Shown: positions 21,691 to 33,017 of the stretch, piece by piece
How the letters are laid out: every line of letters begins with the position of its first letter
Numbering within the stretch: the stretch's first letter is position 1
DNA from: Cladorhizidae sp. MBARI D1340-BT2
Lineage: Eukaryota; Porifera; Demospongiae; Poecilosclerida; Cladorhizidae
DNA length: 64,000 nucleotides
Assembly (NCBI GenBank): GCA_028752905.1
Contig: JAQNBH010000017.1
Coordinates: forward strand, 39,264,286-39,328,285
Direction: 5' to 3'
Position numbers and translations under genes: made by a program
Notes under the pieces: generated by a model
Told to the model about the DNA's origin: nothing
The model's input: only the letters and a program-made list of their open reading frames with translations
Databases searched by the model: none

Positions 21691-24583
21691 ACCAGGGAGG
21701 AGACAGGAGATGAAAAGTCGGGGGTGGCTGATATATGCATGCAGACATTTTGCTGGACTCCGCCCACCTTGTCTAGCCATATATACTAGCTAATTGAATC
21801 ATTATACTTCCTCCCATCGATTCTGACTCAACTGACAAATTTAATTTAAAGGACTCAACGGTGTATTGTTTGCATGATTGTGTGTACAAAGATAAATATA
21901 ATACCTAAGGAATGCTTCCCAAAAAACTTCTTTCGTTCATCATTATTAATAAATACATTGGCGACTGAAACCAAGTCAAGTGTGTCAGTTAAATCTTTGT
22001 GGACATGGCAATTATTAAGCTTTACTTCGGTCGTAGACCTTGTGTACGTTAAGACATGCTTCAGTGCAGAAAAGGTTCTTTCAGCCATTATACAGATGTA
22101 ACAGGGATTGTTAGATAGAGACGAGGGAGCTGATGCACAGTTGGTAGCATTGTTTTTGAAAATGCTTTTCTTGTTCATCACAGATCGTCTGTACAGAAGT
22201 GACTTTCATCACTTCAGGGCTACCTTGCTTGACAACATCTTGTAAGAGTTGGAGGTGTCTGGCTAAGTCTGACATATTGACATCATCTTTGTAGCAAGTT
22301 TCTTCAGCTTTTCCATGCTGTCTTCATAATCACTACCATTTGCTGCACTCACAAAAGTTTTTTCAATTGCCAGGATTGATTGAATATGTTGTTTACTAAA
22401 CCTGTCTTCCAACTCACCATAGAACAGTTCACATGCTTCAAAGAATGTTTGCTGAAAGTATGCCTTTGCAGACATAAAAAGGTGTGGTTCACTCCCACTT
22501 TCAAAACATGGAGGATGCCTTCTGTAACGAGGTAATTCTAGTTGGCCAATATTGAACCTTTCAGCTGGTGACACACTTGTCATAAAACCTGTCGAAATTT
22601 TAATCAGTCCTGTTTCATTTGAAGAATATCTTGGCAGCATCAACAGCAGAGAGTGCTTCATGCAAAGCTATGTTTTCTTTTTGCAAAGTGAAAGAAACTT
22701 GCTCTGTTGCACTAAATAAAAAGTGACTGAGTTGAAGACCAAATAAAGTGCTGAATTTTTCCAAAAAGTGCTTCAAACCAGCAACCTTTAAACCATATTC
22801 ATCATGCGTTGTTGAATTAATTTCCTCCAATGCCTCTAACAATAGAGTGTAGTCTTTGAGAATGGCTTCTATTGCAACAGTTCTTGCTATCCATCTGGTA
22901 GAACATAATGGCTTCAGACTAATACCTCCACTTGTCTTCAATGAAAAGAGATGTTGTCATTTAGGAGATAGACGAATGAGCTTGCTTATTTCCTTCACTG
23001 TTTTGAGACCATCTCTGCTTTCTTCCGACATCCTGTAAGCAAAGATTCAGTGAATGTACACAACAATGCAGTGCAATTGCAGAAGGGTATTCATTTCTAA
23101 ACCTTGTTGCCACACCAGATTTTTTTCCCTGCATGTTGGCAGCTTCATCATAGGCCTGTCTTCGACATAATGATATTGCAAGGCTGCATCGAATCAGTAG
23201 ATCTTTGATTACTGTGAAAAGACCAAGAGTCTTTGCTCTATTGTGAGGAACCCTAAATAAGCCAATTGAATCTTCTCGTACTGCATAGTCAGTATTCACC
23301 AAGCGGACAAATCGAGCACTGGTTCAGTCTTTTCCATTTTCCTTAAAAGGGTTCGAAGTAGTGTCTGCCCTAGAATAGAAATTTGCTCATTAACTGACTG
23401 ATGACTAGTGAATCGGTTTTCTTTGATACAGTTTTTTATAGCTTCATTATTCTCACTCCAAACCAGCAGAAGCTGTTGTAAGTTACCTTCCTATTCAGTA
23501 TGGCTATTGCTTGACAAGTAAGATATCGTATGCATTTTAACTGCATTAGCAGTCCTTCTCTTCGGGTTTGCTGAAGTTGTTGCACATGACAGCTCAGCTG
23601 GCTCGCAATTGTTGGCGTCCCACGAGCTATCTATTTTAATTTTGCTTCTCTATGATTATGCGAAACTTCATGTCCTCTGAACTTTTCCAAGGCTTTTTTC
23701 GAATTCAGAAATCCTGATTTAGTAAAAGCACTGTCCCCCATTTTACTGAATGGAAGTAAACCATGCTTGTTGCTATAACGACAATAAAGACAAAAGACTT
23801 TCTTTTGTGTAATGCAAATACTAAGCCAAGGAAACTCTTTATACCACTTTGGTTGAAAATTTCTCTATTTAGATACTAGTAGTGCTAGTGTTGGCTTATC
23901 AACTGGTTGAAAAGCTTCTACGCTACTACAACATTGTGACATGGCACTGATTTGAAGTTTCATGGTTGGTAAGATAGGAATGTTTGAGTTTGTCTCTTTT
24001 GAATGCTGCTCTACATTTTCTGGACTTCCATGTTGACCATCTCCTTTTTCATCACTGCCATCAACAACCATTGCTTCAGATTCATCACAATCACTGGCTT
24101 CTGAACTGACTTCCAGCTCCTCAGTTTTCTTTGCTTTACTGGACCAACTTTTTAATGAGGCTTGTCGTTTAGACATAATGTAGCTATCAATATGGGCCTA
24201 CAACTCAACTTGGTATCTAGATAATAATGTAGCTGGTTATAATGCCATGTGGTCTAGATGCTGAGCTTGCAAGTTGGTTAATTGGCATTATAATATGCAC
24301 AAGTCAGTGTCAGTGTAGGTGCCTCAGTGCACTAATGAATTATGGTTAAATTATAATAACATGCACAAGTTAGTATTATATAGACACCTCAGTGCCGCTA
24401 ATTAAACCATGAACATCTAGTGTGCAGTCTGCCTACATAACAAAGTTCTATCTGCACAAGGCAGTTCATGAATGATCAAACTAAACGTGTTGACATTGAC
24501 AAAAAATGGGGGGGGGTTAGCCCACCCAGTATAAAAATTGGGGGGCCAGAGCCCCTCCTGCCCCTCTGTTGTCTCCGCCACTG
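21691..24583 (-). mobile_element. hAT-family DNA transposon (decayed) inserted in a LINE
   Basis: About 2.9 kb bounded by 8-bp duplications GTTGGGAG. The right terminus on the minus strand begins CAGTGGCGGAGACAACAG and the left one begins ACCAGGGAGGAGACAGG; after two extra bases they share CAG-GG-GGAGACA. The 8-bp duplication and the transposase inside fit hAT. Confidence 0.75.
21855..24176 (-). pseudogene. hAT transposase, ZMYM1-like (TTF / DUF4371 / HATC), broken
   Basis: Minus strand from MSKRQASLKSWSSKAKK (24176), an acidic N-terminus, then a TTF-type zinc finger (QPKWYKEFPWL..VFCLYC, about 23650-23850), a DUF4371 region (DLLIRCSLAISLCRRQAYDEAANMQGK, 23040-23230), a central part (STRWIARTVAIEAILKDY) and the HATC dimerisation motif (AERTFSALKHVLTYTRS, about 22010-22090). 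Normal proteins of this family are about 700-800 residues. Here at least five frame breaks separate the domains, so it is inactive. Confidence 0.85.
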
Positions 24584-25110
24584 GTTGGGAGGAAACATAA
24601 TTGAAGAGATGTGGGGTAGGTGGAAGGAGAAAGTTTTGGCTGCAGCAGAGAAAGGAATTGGAAGGAAGAAGATTACAGACAGGTCAGAGGGATGTTGGTC
24701 AGAGGATGTGGAGTGGTTAATAAGGAAAAAGCTTCATATCTGGCTTTCCTGGACATAAGTAAGGCATATGATACGTGTGTGGGGAGGAACTGTTGCAGCA
24801 GTTGAGGCAGTATGGAGTAGAGGAGAAACTTGTGAGGACATCTGTAGGATTCATTGTATAGTGGGGTGGAGACAACGGTGATATTGAGCGGAAGAAGGTC
24901 AAGGTAGTTTGCTGTGGAGAATGGGCTTAGGCAGGGATGTCCTTTGTCTCCACTTCTTATCAATATTAATTTTATGGGAATGGCAGAGGAATTGGAGAGA
25001 GCTAGGAATCAAAGTGGAAGGCTGTTGGTGTGGGGCACTTATGTATACAGATGATGTTATTCTTCTGGCTGACTCACAGAGCGAACATGCCATATGGTTA
25101 CCCCATCTCC
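24584..25110 (+). pseudogene. LINE copy 3, RT domain fragment
   Basis: After the duplicated target site the frame reads GNIIEEMWGRWKEKV, then RT motif A FLDISKAYDT (about 24744-24775), GLRQGCPLSPLL (about 24925-24960, another frame) and the catalytic YTDDVILLADS (about 25045-25080). Several frame shifts. This RT type differs from the 3.2-15.2 kb LINEs and resembles non-REL families. It stops near 25110-25140 where another LINE fragment starts. Confidence 0.75.
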
Positions 25111-25140
25111 CAACTCTAAAGTTCAACTTCCATTTTTTTT

Positions 25141-26050
25141 AAACAATGCCAGCCTTTCTGTGCTTGTTTGAACTCTGCTAGGAACACCCTCATCTGGACT
25201 TCTATGCTTCTGGTAAATCTCACTCGCGAGCATCTCTATGTCTACAACAGTAAAAAAAAGTCACTACAACAGAGATCCATCCAGGAGCGACTTTTTTTCT
25301 CTACTCCGTAGGATTTTGATTGAAGCACCTGACATCCATTCAAAGGCTCTGGCCCTTTATTGTGCCCTTCCTCATGCTGGAGACTGGTTAAATGTTATTC
25401 CCCTCTAAGGCTTTGGGTCTCTATCTGTATGATCGGGAGTTACGCCTTAGTCTTGATTATTGGCTAGGGCTTCCAATGTTCGATGAGAATGTGCCATGTC
25501 CCATCTGCCATAGGATAGCCGATTCTATGGGTGATAATCAAGTTGGTTGTGGTGGTAACGGAGATAGAATCCATCGTCATGATTCTATTAGAGATTCTGT
25601 CTTCTCTGCAGCCCAGTCAGCAGCACTAGCTCCTAGGAAGGAGGTTCCTGCACTGATCCCAGCTACCTGTAGTCGTCCTGCCGATGTTTTCATTCCTAAC
25701 TGGGAAAGAGGGCAGCCTGCTGCTATTGATGTTTCTGTAATTTCAACTATGCAACATCTGGGTCAGGTTGGGGCCTCCACTCGTGGACATACGCTCACTA
25801 TCGGGGTGAACATGAAAATAGCAGCTCATTCAGGAGCTTGCCGAGAAGTCGGTGTCCTCTTCATCCCTTTGGTGGCTGAGTCTTTAGACGGTTGGTGCCC
25901 TGAAGCAGTTTCCACCATTAGAGCTATTGGTCGCCTGCAGGTATATATCCGGCTTGGAATACCTTCAGTGGATTCCATCTGCCATCTCTTTCAATGCCTC
26001 TCCTCAGGGTTCTCCAGCTGTGGATGGTGTCGCTTGATCTCGGACTTTTA
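25141..26050 (+). pseudogene. LINE C-terminal domain of another family (Cys/His finger plus PD-(D/E)XK-like)
   Basis: The frame at 25392-26219 reads SKALGLYLYDRELRLSLDYWLGLPMF, then CPICHRIADSMGDNQVGCGGNGDRIHRHD (finger, about 25495-25580), then RPADVFIPNWERGQPAAIDVSVIS (about 25680-25745), the endonuclease-like core, and a tail ending near IGRLQVYIRLGIPSVDSICHLF. A piece of its 5' edge (about 25148-25213) recurs at 47921-47991. It abuts the RT fragment to the left without a shared family, so the junction is a second breakpoint. Lost start, dead copy. Confidence 0.75.
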
Positions 26051-26714
26051 TTGTTGTTGTTTGTGGTTTTTGTGGTTTTTATCTTGCTTTTGTTTTTTGT
26101 TTTTGCCGCTGTCTTTTGGTCGCCATTGTTTCGTTGGTGTGTTGGAACTTTTAGTAGCTTGTACATTATATGAAACTAACGTGGGGGGAAAAAAGGGGGG
26201 AAAAGAAGAAAAAAATTGATAGCAGTAGATGGCTCTGCAGCTTTCCACCTAAGAAGAGCATCGAAGCTATCGGGACAGTCCAGGGGCGTAGGAAGCAATT
26301 TTAAAGTGGTAAGGTCATTCGAAACAATGGTCCAAACGCTGATGGTTGTAGTTCCAGTTTGGGAGTGAGTAAAAGGAGGTATATATTGTATGTACTCAAT
26401 TGTAATTATATATAATAATAAAAAGTATTACCATTTCTTATTATAAATTGCTGGTTCATATCTCTGTGTAAGAACTCCTCATCTCCAGCAATTTAAAAGA
26501 GAAATTGTCCCATCAACCTGGACACATCAGCATCAAGTCAACTGAAATTATTTTCTCTCTTAGCAACTGTGTATAATAATAATGTATTATATAATTTATA
26601 GTTGTGTGTGGTATTCTTTTCTTAAAAAATTAAATTATTGCCAAATAATTGTGTAAAATTAGGAACAATAAAAGATTGATAGAATTATTATTAATTCATA
26701 GTGATTTGAGTTCT

Positions 26715-26902
26715 ATAGGTCACTGGGTTTGAATGTGCCAAAAATTGATAAGCGACGTTCACTTTCAGAAACAAAATCATTGGCAACCGAAATTAAGTCC
26801 AACCTATCAGTCGCATCTTTATGAATGTGCAGAATCATGAGATGATTTAATCAGACTTCAGTCATGGTCGACCTCAAATACGATTTTATTCTCCTTAAAG
26901 CA
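26715..26902 (-). pseudogene. hAT transposase, C-terminal (HATC) exon piece
   Basis: Minus strand FSALRRIKSYLRSTMTEV, one stop, then LNHLMILHIHKDATDRLDLISVANDFVSESERRLSIFGTF. This is the end of the transposase whose preceding residues (ASNAVSERSFS) are at 30519-30570. The break falls exactly at the CTGAAGGA target duplication. Confidence 0.8.
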
Positions 26903-26910
26903 CTGAAGGA
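26903..26910. other. hAT target-site duplication CTGAAGGA, left copy
   Basis: Identical to 30519-30526; lies in the HATC coding sequence of the outer element. Confidence 0.9.
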
Positions 26911-27149
26911 TGGGGCTCAATAAATTATGCTAGCATTTTTTTGATCATTTTAGGTGTGCTGAAGCATTGAGAATAATGCTGGCATTATAGGCACTGATTC
27001 CAAGCATTATAGGCAAAAAAAGTTTATTTTTGAAATGATGCAGACTGGATCACAAGTTTAATTTTATACAGCAGATATATATCTATGCACACAAAATGTA
27101 TATAATATACATCTATCACTTAGCATAGTTAGCACACAGCTATTTGTAT

Positions 27150-27808
27150 CATAGGCGTAGCAGTACATTTTGCATTGCTAAGGCAAATATATAGTGCAGG
27201 GGGCCTGGCCATGCCCAATTTTGTATAACCATACCCTGTACCTTTCCCACACTTATATAGGGAATTTAATAGAATACATTTCAATAATATGAATGACTGA
27301 ACTTGAAATGTTGACATTCAGCATCTTGATGATACTTAGAAAAATGGAGCTCCTACAATGGTAAGATAAGGGATACAAAAATTAAATTTAGCTAGCTATT
27401 TTAACGCAGACGAGCATCCTTCCAGTTAGTATATAGCCTTTGGTAGCCTTTGGTAATAAAAGCTAGATCTCTTCTGTTATACCTATAGTCCACTAGGCAG
27501 CAAGTTCCTCTCATTTACCTTTGAGCAATATTAACAGAATCACTGGCTTCTTTGTATTTAAAACAGCGTTTTTCTCCCTTGTTACCTAAAGAACGACTAG
27601 GAAAGTGAAAATTCTTTGGCTGATGAGTGTAGTTTGTTTGGTAGTTTCACTTTGTTCTTCAACGTTACACAGTCACAGTAGCGACAACTATGAGCATGCT
27701 GACCACGAGACAAATTATAATGGTGCGACCACGTGATACGGGTGTGGTCTCCGTAAGTGGGTGTGGCTTAGTGGAAGTATTGGTCAGGCAATTGCCGTTA
27801 CGCCTATG
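27150..27808. mobile_element. Possible small inverted-repeat element inside the nested hAT
   Basis: CATAGGCGTAGC (27150) and, on the minus strand from 27808, CATAGGCGTAAC form short terminal inverted repeats around about 660 bp without coding capacity. No clear target duplication. The TIR style resembles hAT-type non-autonomous elements. Confidence 0.35.
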
Positions 27809-28239
27809 TAGATGACCACTAACTCATGTGCTAACTAGACTAGTCTGACATGTGACTAACTAGACTAGTCTGACATGTGACTCATCTAGCTCACTCCCAA
27901 GGACTGAAAAATGGCTGATGTGCAAGTGATGGTTTTTCTGAGACTGAAGAAACTCAGCCTTAGCCTGAAGCTCCTGTTATACCGAACACCACCAGTAGTG
28001 TTACCATTGATGTTCCCAGTCTTTTGAGTAAGCTGAGAAGTCCTGCACCAACAGACCTGTCAAGAAAGAGGAACTAATCCTCCCTCTGGCTTGAAGCGGG
28101 GTAAGGGTGGTGTGGCTACTGAGCCCTCTGTTCTCCCTTCAACAAGAATTTTCCAACGAATATCTCTCTGTGGTATAAAGAAAATTGTTTTGTGAGTGCT
28201 GTAGAGAGCCTATGTCTGTTAAAAAGAGTGTAACATATT

Positions 28240-30325
28240 TAATCAGCTAAGCATGCTAGTGAAGCTAAAAGCTTCAAAGAAAGTGCAAGATCAAAATGTA
28301 GCTGACATGTTAAAGAAGTATGGTGCAGAAAAACACCCAGTTGGTGAAAATCTTTCAGATGAAGTCAGTCTTTCGAGTTAAAGTTGAGAAATCGTTTTTG
28401 AAAGCTGGAGTACCTCTAAGCAAGATTGAGTGTTTTAGAGAAGTATTTGAAGAAAATGCCTTCAAACTCTCTAACAGTAATAATTTACGCCAATTAATTC
28501 CATTTATTCTTGAACAAGATTGCCAGCATCAAAAATAACATTAATGGAAAAGAAGTATATATATAGCTGTAATCTTTGATGGAACAACCCATGTTTGTGA
28601 AGCTGGTTATAGTGGTTCGTTTTGTGGATGTGAGAAGTGGCAACTACAGCAACGTGTTGTCAGGCTAATATTGCTATATAGCTAAGAGCCTTAAAGGCGA
28701 AGAAGTGGCCAGACAGTTGATTATGTGCCTATCTAATCAACTTGGTATTGTCTCAAATCAGCTAGCAGCTATGCGTGATCGTGCTTCGGTTAACAATGTA
28801 GCAATTCAAACTCTAAAAATTGTTTACCCTTGTATTCTAAATGTGGGGTGCTTCTCAGCACCCCACATACACAAGTCCAAAGACAAAACTGGCTTGGAGA
28901 GAAACTACAGGTCTGCCAGTCCCAAGCACTCGATGGTGGTCGAAATGGGAGGTAATGAAGCACATGCTTGATGCTTTTGGGGAGGTTCATCCCTTCCTTG
29001 AAAATAATGATCTCCCACCTACCAAACAAAAGCTTTGGGATATTCTCAATAACCCTCCCAAGAATCGAAAGTTGCAAATGGAACTTGCAATCACAATGGC
29101 TTTGGTGAGCCATTTGTGAAAGCAACATATCGACCGGAAGGGGATGGGCCACTTGCTCTAATGCACAAGAAGAAATCGCTGCACTTCATGCTACTATTTC
29201 TACTCAACATTTCCCTAATACTAATGCTGTTGCCACCAAGTTATCTTCAAACAGGCCAACTAATAAGCAGCAGCTAATTAGTTATGCAACTGAATGTATC
29301 AAGCCTGCTATCACTTATTTCAAGCAGAAATTTGAAGGTGATCTTTGTAAGCGTCCCGCTCCCTACACTCCAGCTGCTTTAGCTTGGCAATGTAGAGGAA
29401 CACTTTGATGCCTAGTCCAAATTAGAATCACGCTATTCTAATTTACCACTAGACCAACCCAGCCTACAGTATTCCTGTAGCTACAATTTGAGAGCGAGTT
29501 AAATAGCTTTAATTACAAACAAGGCACAAACGAGGTGCGCCGCCTTTTAATTGAACAACAATGCAACTACTCTCTGTTCTACAAAAGTCCTAATCACACA
29601 TAAATCTATCAAAGTTCTTCTCTCTCTCACTCGTCTCTCTCTCTCTCTCTTTACGTCATCCCTCGTCAGACGTGTCCGCAATCTCTCCCAAAATGACCAT
29701 GTTTGGTATTCTGGAGTGGCCTTCCGGCATGAGTCTCTGACCAATCAGCATCCTTCTCGTCAGGTGACTTGTCTGAGCCATTTGGCAACCTGTGTGGTTC
29801 ATCAACGTTCGAGACACTTCCGCTGGCCTGTAGATCTGACGACCCGTGTAGTTCTCTCTCAGTCAGGGTCGAGTCTGTGGAGATCCCTGACAATCTTAAA
29901 CCAATTGTTAGACCTTTCAAATATGCTATATAGATTTTTCGATCCAGTCAAGATCTCTGAACTTAAACCATGCTCAACTGATGTTGACCACTTCAAAGCC
30001 TTTCCTTTCCTCAGTGATCGAATTGAAGATTTAAAAAAAGAGCTTCCTAGTTACCTGGCAAAAGTGGATGGTGTTTCTCCCTGAGGTGGATAAGTTGGAG
30101 TGGTGGAAGAAGTACACAAATAAACTCCCTCACTGGTCTGCTGCTTGCAAATTAGCATTGCTGGTGCAGCCATCCTCTGCAGCAGCAGAGCGGGTTTTCT
30201 CCATTTTATATAGTTTTTCCCAACGACAAACCACTGCATTGGAAGAGACTATAGAAGCATCTGTTATGCTCCAATATAACTCCAATATATATAACTCCAA
30301 TATAATTACAGAAAGTGATTCATAA
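28240..30325 (+). pseudogene. hAT transposase of the nested element (broken)
   Basis: Plus-strand frames read KAGVPLSKIECFREVFEENAF (about 28398), IFDGTTHVCEAGY (about 28580), ARQLIMCLSNQLGIVSNQLAAMRDRASVN (28705-28795), a middle part, YFKQKFEGDLCKRPAPYTPAALAW (about 29317-29390) and then, after a ~500-bp insert, ISELKPCSTDVDHFKAFPFL and the C-terminal WWKKYTNKLPHWSAACKLALLVQPSSAAAERVFSIL (30100-30205). The same residue order occurs at 61119-62587. Many frame changes; inactive. Confidence 0.8.
29405..29905. other. About 500-bp insert interrupting the hAT transposase
   Basis: Separates two coding parts that are close together in the related copy at 61.4 kb. It contains a CT-rich run (29612-29652) and no coding motif. 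It may be an unidentified LTR or SINE; I could not identify ends or a target duplication. Confidence 0.45.
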
Positions 30326-30505
30326 ACTTTTATTATAATTATATACAAATTTATTGTGTGTACCAATTAAAGAATTTTCAGCTGAAAAAAAAGAATTTTG
30401 GGCTGAATTTCAGGCATTATAGGTATATAGATATCAAAAGCATTATAGGCAGTTATATACATGATAATTCGAGAATAGAATTATAGGGAGAATTTCGAGC
30501 ATAAT

Positions 30506-32275
30506 TTATTGAGCTCTACTGAAGGATCTCTCACTAACAGCGTTTGATGCAGGCATAACTAAAAGTAACATTAGCAATTTACAAACTTCAGATAGCAATT
30601 CACGTTCAGCAGTCTTGAAATGGTCAATGACGTCATTTAATAGTACAACCTCATCTGAGCAGAAAATTGTTGATACAATTTCAAGTTGGGTTTTCAATAA
30701 CTGACCATTCAAGCCATAAAAGCTGAGAACTAAATCAAACTGAGTCACTTGAGTTCACTACATTTATTAATAGATCTTGAATATTTCTGTAAATCTTAAA
30801 CCCAGGCTGATCAAACCTATCGGTTATACATGTGGTATATAATCAGATCAATAGCTTCAATGTAGATTTGTTTGTAATAATCTGCAGGAGCTTCTGGAAA
30901 TGAATGGCTTTCTGTGCTCCCGATTTCAAATCTTTTTGGAGTTTTTCTTCGACGTTGGAGGTGGGACGTTGGAGGTGGGGATCATAAACACACAAATTTT
31001 CAGCTTTTTTTTTTGTTATATCTTCCCAAAATTCTCATCTGATCTTAGTTTACTTAGTGTTTTCACTGTCAATTCTGCAACAATTTGGCTGATATATCAG
31101 ATTTTTGTAATGTACGACTCAAGTTATCACTATGGCCAAGAATTAACTTCCCTAAACACACCCCAAAGAAGAATTTAAATGTTTTCATCTGCGATGACAC
31201 ACCAAGAATACGGGCCTTCATCTCAGTATCCTTGACCACTTCAAGAGACACAACCCACAACTCATTTAATACTTCATAGTTATCAATGATACTTTTCAGT
31301 GCTTCAGCTTTAACAGTCCAGTGTGTTGGACACAAGACCCGCACCCCAGGTGTGTCAGGAGCCATCTCTTTGTTCAGAATATTAAAACATGCATCTCGTC
31401 TTGGGGACTTTGTAATGAGCTTAGTTAGTTCATGAGAAATCTCTAGAGCATCCTTCATCACGTTGCAGTGTTTTATTGTATATAATGGTAACCAAGGTTT
31501 GTGCATCTATTTTTCCGACCACATAAACTCCTCATGCACTTCAAACTTCTCACTCACCCATCGAATACAAATGACCACTTGCTCTTGGTTGATCACATCT
31601 GCAGTCTCATCTGCCATGATAGTGTAGAATGGAGCTGCATGCATATTTTACGCAGAACCTTCAGAGCCATGACTTTTAGCATCTCGTTTTGGATTTCAGC
31701 AGGTGTATTTATTTGCTCTGCGCTTTAGCCATTCGAATACTCTTTTGTCATCATATCCACGAAGCCTAAACAATTGAATAAAGTTGGAGTCAGATTCATC
31801 GCCACGACCACGCAGTGGCAAAGATTGTCTAGCCAAGAACACAACATTGGATAGAATTTTGAGTAAGCACTGCCGATTTTCCTTCATTTCCCGAGCATGA
31901 AGGGAGGAAAGACTCCAACCAATTTTCGGACATGTCTGGGGGAGAGTAATGACTCTCAAAATAGCATCCTTATGACAATTTCTAGCTTCATGGGCAGAAA
32001 ATCTTAGAGAAGCATCCTTCCAGTTCGTATATCAAGTTGATATATATGCAGTCAATAGTTGCGACAGAAAAAAGCAGTTTTTCTTTGTAAGCCTTCACAC
32101 AAATATAACAGAAGACTGAATCATGGCCCTCATCATAATGAAGCCATGTCCAGCGTGTAAACCATTGTGGCTGGATAGATCTTTTAACAAGATCCAAACT
32201 CACGCTTTGGAAAACTGAAAGATGGTTGATGTGGGTTCTCACCAATAGAGGGAATGGAGAGTGACATGTCGTCAC
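30506..32275 (-). pseudogene. hAT transposase (ZMYM1-like), N-terminal and central parts
   Basis: Minus strand: TTF-type zinc finger (IQPQWFTRWTWLHYDEGHDSVFCYIC, about 32110-32190), DUF4371 N-part (FLARQSLPLRGRGDESDSNFIQLFRLRG, 31760-31845), central region (SHELTKLITKSPRRDACF..CPTHWTVKAEALKSIIDNY, 31270-31450), then LLVMPASNAVSERSFS at 30520-30570 where the nested hAT cuts it. Multiple frame shifts and a missing stretch before the HATC part. The end of the protein is at 26715-26902. Confidence 0.85.
30519..30526. other. hAT target-site duplication CTGAAGGA, right copy
   Basis: Matches 26903-26910 exactly. Confidence 0.9.
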
Positions 32276-32479
32276 GATGATGACTTCGAAAACAAAGGCT
32301 CAGGCTAGTAGTCAACCCTTTACCTTCCCAATCATTGGAAGGTAAAGGGTCCACGCCAGCAATAATATTAATTTTGTTGATCTCCTGCTCTGGATTCTGC
32401 CACCAATTCCCTTGGCCGCTCTTTCAGAAAGTGGTAAGGCCATGGCCTCACTGGTCGCACCGCTTCCTACGCCCTTGCG

Positions 32480-33015
32480 GTCACAGTGAAGTAAAGTATA
32501 TATTTTTGTTGCCGTGACCAGTTCGGAATCACGTGCTACCTGCAATTTTTCTTTGATCATATCTTTCGCGCACCGTGTAGCTCGTTCGCGTAATTTTTAA
32601 TTAATTTTAAAGCGAGCGATGTCTATTATTATTATTATTATTATGACTTGATAACCTGATGATGGAAGTGCGATATTAGAACATGGATAAATTAAGTCAA
32701 TACAAGATGAGGTTGATGGACATTCACCAACTTGTGGTGAAGCCATTAAATTAATTAAATTAAATAACTTAATAACTAGTTTGCGCTTGTAGGCGCTTAT
32801 GGTGGTGAGAGTGTTTTAATCCGTCAAAATGGCATTCTCTCTTCTTCTTCTTTGCTACACTTGCTACACTAGCCATTTTGCTGAGATTGCAACAATTATC
32901 ACTGGTTCATGTGAGTGCCACACCTCCAATCGAAACAAGGTCAAAGGTTGTTTTGGCAACTCGCTCGTAATTGTTTATCTGAAGTTTTACTCTCCTAAAA
33001 AGTCAGGGGGGGAAG
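32480..33015. other. No gene seen; short (ATT)n
   Basis: A short ATT run at 32623-32642 and an 83-residue frame at 32829 without motifs. The 3' part is G-rich (33004-33050). Confidence 0.5.
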
Positions 33016-33017
33016 AA

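Larger units (their letters stand above)
26911..30518 (+). mobile_element. Nested hAT transposon, TSD CTGAAGGA
   Basis: 3608 bp. The left end TGGGGCTCAATAAATTATGC and the right end (minus) TAGAGCTCAATAAATTATGC match over the terminal 20 bp except at positions 2 and 4. Perfect 8-bp target duplication. It encodes a decayed hAT transposase on the plus strand (28240-30325), of a family unlike its host element but like 60.9-62.6 kb. Confidence 0.88.
26281..32477 (-). mobile_element. hAT element carrying a nested hAT
   Basis: The left end CAGGGGCGTAGGAAGC (26281) and, on the minus strand from 32477, CAAGGGCGTAGGAAGC are inverted terminal repeats differing at one base. Between them lies one ZMYM1-like hAT transposase split by a 3608-bp younger hAT (26911-30518), leaving about 2.6 kb of own sequence. 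Flanking 8-mers (GGACAGTC and CGGTCACA) do not match, so the outer TSD is lost or the ends are not the original pair. Confidence 0.6.

Noticed and set aside
29405..29470. tRNA-derived SINE head (minus strand TGGTCTAGTGGT resembles an A box)
   Set aside because: No convincing B box at the right distance and no cloverleaf could be drawn.
32652..32685. Second hammerhead-like CTGATGA
   Set aside because: No GAAA box at the required position.
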